Shown here: piece by piece, positions 61,742 to 63,876 of the stretch | How the letters are laid out: each line of letters opens with the position of its first letter | Position numbering within the stretch: the first letter of the stretch is position 1 | From: Clostridia bacterium | GTDB taxonomy: Bacteria > Bacillota > Clostridia > Christensenellales > Aristaeellaceae | Reading direction: 5' to 3' | DNA: 63,876 nt | Assembly (NCBI GenBank): GCA_017550745.1 | Contig: JAFZOG010000050.1 | Location: 1-63,876 of the forward strand | Position numbers and translations under genes: made by a program | Notes under the pieces: generated by a model | Seen by the model: only the letters and a program-made list of their open reading frames with translations | The model's database searches: none | Told to the model about the DNA's origin: nothing

Positions 61742-61798
61742 ATCCTCCTTGAAGCAAATTGTTCATCTCTGATATACGGCAGAATGAAGCCGTATTGA

Positions 61799-61807
61799 AG
61801 AATTATA
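61799..61807 (-). promoter_or_regulatory. Promoter for nfnAB
   Basis: Minus-strand TGTTATAAT (an extended -10) about 60 bases before the start; the -35 is weak. Confidence 0.6.
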
Positions 61808-61868
61808 ACAGAAAAAGAAGGAAAACACCAGGAAATACAAAAGAAAAGCAATTTTTCTTTCGGTTTGC

Positions 61869-61897
61869 TTGACGAACGGGGTTTAAGGCGCTATCAT
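61869..61897 (+). promoter_or_regulatory. Promoter for the Gx transporter gene
   Basis: TTGACG, a 17-nt spacer and TATCAT. It overlaps the in-frame ATG at 61896, which therefore cannot be the start. Confidence 0.78.
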
Positions 61898-61934
61898 GGC
61901 AAGGAAGAAACAAGCTGTTAGAAGGGAGATTCCC

Positions 61935-62450
61935 ATGAAGCGTTCTTCCAGACAGGAAATCACGCGCACCACCGCCTACTCCGGCCTGCTGTTGGCCACA
62001 ATGCTGGTGCTGGGTTATGTGGAAAGCCTGCTCCCCGCCGTGGCCGGGGTGCCGGGCATTAAGCTGGGCTTATCCAACAGCGTGCTGATTTTTGCCATCT
62101 ATATGCTGAACTTGCCTGCGGCCTGGACGCTGATGGTGCTGAAGGTATTGCTCAGCGGTCTGCTTTTTGGCGGTTTCAACACCATCATGTACGCCATGGC
62201 AGGCGGCGTGCTGAGCATGCTGTTTATGTCCATCCTGAGCCGGTTTCAAAGCATCCACCCGATTACGGTGAGCATGGTTGGCGGCGTATCGCACAATATC
62301 GGGCAGGTGGCTATGGCCATGATCCTGCTGCATACAAGGCAGTTATTCTATTATATGGCGATCCTGATATTTGTCGGGATGGCCTGCGGCGCGCTTACCG
62401 GGGTGTGCGCGTCAAGCGTGATGAAGCATTTGAAAGCCATGAAGAAATAA
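61935..62450 (+). CDS. Gx transporter family membrane protein
   Basis: A 171-aa membrane protein with about five spans. The start is ATG 61935 (GGGAGA upstream). The family, often labelled heptaprenyl diphosphate synthase component I, is recognised from VESLLPAVAGVPGIKLGLSNSV and LLFGGFNTIMYAMAGGVLS. These proteins look like ECF-type S-components rather than enzymes. The substrate is not known; in Clostridia they often lie near FMN- or NADH-linked genes, and here nfnAB is divergent. Confidence 0.88.
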   Translation: MKRSSRQEITRTTAYSGLLLATMLVLGYVESLLPAVAGVPGIKLGLSNSVLIFAIYMLNLPAAWTLMVLKVLLSGLLFGGFNTIMYAMAGGVLSMLFMSILSRFQSIHPITVSMVGGVSHNIGQVAMAMILLHTRQLFYYMAILIFVGMACGALTGVCASSVMKHLKAMKK

Positions 62451-62503
62451 GCATGATCTCCGTTTCTTCCGCATAGCCTGAATGGAAAGCGGGGGAGACG
62501 GAG

Positions 62504-63517
62504 ATGGTTTTTTCTGCGGTTTTTGCCATTGTCAGCGCCATGGTTGGGGCGGGTTTTGCTTCCGGGCGGGAAATTATCACTTTTTTCAGCCGGTACGGGC
62601 CGCTCTCCTGGCTCCTGGTCATCTGGGCGGCGATCATGATGGGATGGCTTATACACGCTTATTTGAGTATAGCATCTGATGGTTCAAATCCTTTCTTTCG
62701 GTTTGTTGGAAAGCCTGTGATGCTTCTTATGTTTGCGGCCGCAGGCGGGGCAATGACAGCAGCGGCAGGTGAAGTGGCCGCACTGACATTGCCTGTTTTT
62801 CATGCCCGCATCATCGGATGCTTACTGACATTGGCCGCGGGCATTGTGATCTCAAGAAAAACCGTCAAAGCGCTGGGGATGATTGGAAGGATCCTGGTTC
62901 CGCTGATGCTGGTGGCGTTCTTTTTTTGTTTCCGCCTCTCTGCGAAAAGCAGTTGCGATGCACCGGCTGCAATTCCTTCCGTCTGGTTCGCGCTTTTTCA
63001 GCTGCTGGGCTACTGCGGGCTGAACGTGACGCTTTCTTCCGGCGTGATCCGTGAAGCGGGAACACAATGCAAAGATTGTCGCAAGTTGGTTGTATGGACC
63101 GGTATCTTGATCGGCATGCTGCTGTGCGCGGGCAACGCGGCGATGGTTTCCCATGCGGCGGCGATGGAAAACGAGCCGCTGCCTGTGGTGATGCTTCTAA
63201 GAAACTATCAGAAAACAGGATACTGTTTATCCGCTTCCGTATTGTATTTGGCTGTGTTTTCAACATTGACCGCCATCCTGCGCGCCATGCGGGAATTATT
63301 TCCTCAGGGCATGAAGCATCCCGGAGCCTGGTCTGGCCTCATGTGCGCAGTTTTTTCACTGCTGGGCTTTGATCTGCTTGTCCAATATGCATACGCAGCC
63401 CTTGGATGGATTGGGATTCTGCTGATCTTTTGGAAAAAACACATCAGGCATGGAACAAAACAGAAAGACGTTTCGTCTATTGGTAGGACACCGATGAAGA
63501 AGGAGATGACCGAATGA
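62504..63517 (+). CDS. YkvI-like membrane protein
   Basis: A 337-aa transporter-like protein with about ten membrane spans. The N-terminal AMVGAGFASGREIITFFSRYG is the hallmark of the YkvI family, related to the APC superfamily of amino-acid and cation symporters. GGGAGACGGAG precedes the ATG. It overlaps the small gene behind it (ATGA). Transport substrate unknown. Confidence 0.85.
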   Translation: MVFSAVFAIVSAMVGAGFASGREIITFFSRYGPLSWLLVIWAAIMMGWLIHAYLSIASDGSNPFFRFVGKPVMLLMFAAAGGAMTAAAGEVAALTLPVFHARIIGCLLTLAAGIVISRKTVKALGMIGRILVPLMLVAFFFCFRLSAKSSCDAPAAIPSVWFALFQLLGYCGLNVTLSSGVIREAGTQCKDCRKLVVWTGILIGMLLCAGNAAMVSHAAAMENEPLPVVMLLRNYQKTGYCLSASVLYLAVFSTLTAILRAMRELFPQGMKHPGAWSGLMCAVFSLLGFDLLVQYAYAALGWIGILLIFWKKHIRHGTKQKDVSSIGRTPMKKEMTE

Positions 63518-63741
63518 TGAAGCTAAAAGATATTTTCTGCCTGTTTGCGGGCATCGCATTGTTAGCGCTGGCTTTTCTTTTAAAAGGGTGTGGCGAAGAA
63601 AGCGGCGATCTTGTGCAGAAGAAAAGTGCAATGAGCCATCGAAATGAGCAGGTATCGACTGATCATTCCGTTTATCCCTTGAATGATTGCAAGAAAAATC
63701 GGGAACAAGAATACCCTGCCATTGAAACGTTTTTCAACTAG
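63514..63741 (+). CDS. Small possible lipoprotein, 75 aa
   Basis: A short protein with an N-terminal hydrophobic stretch (about 5-22) ending LLKGC, a loose lipobox that could allow lipidation at Cys26. The rest is polar. The start overlaps the YkvI-like stop, indicating one transcript. Nothing else is recognisable, and the gene could be a fast-evolving accessory protein. Confidence 0.6.
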   Translation: MMKLKDIFCLFAGIALLALAFLLKGCGEESGDLVQKKSAMSHRNEQVSTDHSVYPLNDCKKNREQEYPAIETFFN

Positions 63742-63766
63742 GGGGTGTTCACACTACCCGAAAAGA

Positions 63767-63875
63767 GCTGATTCTGAGATGATTTTTCGTCAGGCAAGGC
63801 GCATTTCCGCAGGAATACTGGCGGTATTTCAAGGAAATGCAACGCAGCATGACGGAAAATCAACCAGAATTCAGC
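63767..63875. repeat. Long composite inverted repeat at the window edge
   Basis: Four nested arms are complementary in order: GCTGATTCTG with CAGAATTCAGC (one bulge); TGATTTTTCGTCA (63780-63792) with TGACGGAAAATCA (63850-63862); GCATTTCC (63801-63808) with GGAAATGC (63833-63840); and AATAC with GTATT around the apex. It forms a cruciform-like or long RNA hairpin of about 110 bases, with no open frame. It may be a MITE-like, mobile palindromic element or a structured RNA. The window ends one base after it. Confidence 0.7.
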
Positions 63876-63876
63876 C

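Noticed and set aside
1-63876. CRISPR arrays, tRNA or rRNA genes, transposases or prophage genes
   Set aside because: No regularly spaced direct repeats, cloverleaf sequences, rRNA blocks or integrase/transposase motifs were seen by eye.

Overview
The window is chromosomal DNA from an endospore-forming member of the Firmicutes, most likely a Clostridia-type anaerobe. The evidence is germination protease (gpr), spoIIP and a CotH-family protein, an NfnAB-type reductase with a clostridial 2[4Fe-4S] ferredoxin, a 6S RNA, a family-2 galT and tig-clpP-clpX in order. A relative of the gut/rumen Christensenellales is possible from general style, but this is inference only. Genes are densely packed, often with ATGA-type stop/start overlaps, and several promoters match the sigma-A consensus with 17-nt spacers.

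Layout. 1-7.3 kb: end of tuf, a small conserved protein, a secreted LTD/CotH protein, an esterase, then tig, clpP and clpX. 7.4-8.3 kb: patatin-like phospholipase. 8.5-22 kb: a large carbohydrate-uptake cluster. It holds a giant membrane-anchored binding protein with sugar-binding-like modules, two permease pairs, an NHL-repeat protein, a Yip1-like membrane protein, a DUF5696 protein and a second secreted binding protein; no ATPase is encoded. 22-25.7 kb: a zinc-ribbon membrane protein, 6S RNA, truA and a hypothetical gene. 25.8-30.8 kb: a complete BMP-type nucleoside ABC transporter. 30.9-33.5 kb: a decayed second copy (pseudo-ATPase plus one permease), followed by galT. 35-39.5 kb (minus strand): a metallophosphoesterase overlapping a cytosolic-looking ParB-like/BMP fusion, then a secreted PIG-L deacetylase. 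39.8-46.9 kb: a zinc-ribbon protein, gpr, spoIIP, a membrane protein, murI, DegV, VanW and TetR. 47-49.1 kb: a ferredoxin and a secreted L,D-transpeptidase (both minus). 49.3-50.2 kb: a rhodanese-thioredoxin fusion.

The most unusual region is 50.3-56.8 kb. It is an apparent single operon built on parts of the type IV pilus/type II secretion family: an HPt protein, a SARP/BTAD regulator with a decayed GGDEF-like tail, a transglutaminase-like protein, a PilC/GspF platform, four small pilin-like proteins and PilT as the only ATPase. Two of its genes carry -1 frame disruptions. In the transglutaminase gene a canonical A AAA AAA slippery heptamer sits exactly where a -1 shift restores the catalytic Asp and a natural stop. 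This could be programmed frameshifting, phase variation or a homopolymer error.

56.8-63.9 kb: a Cof-type phosphatase, a YebC/PmpR protein, a C39-like secreted protease, nfnB-nfnA, a Gx transporter, a YkvI-like membrane protein, a small possible lipoprotein, and a long composite inverted repeat at the window edge.

No tRNA, rRNA, CRISPR array or transposase gene was seen.
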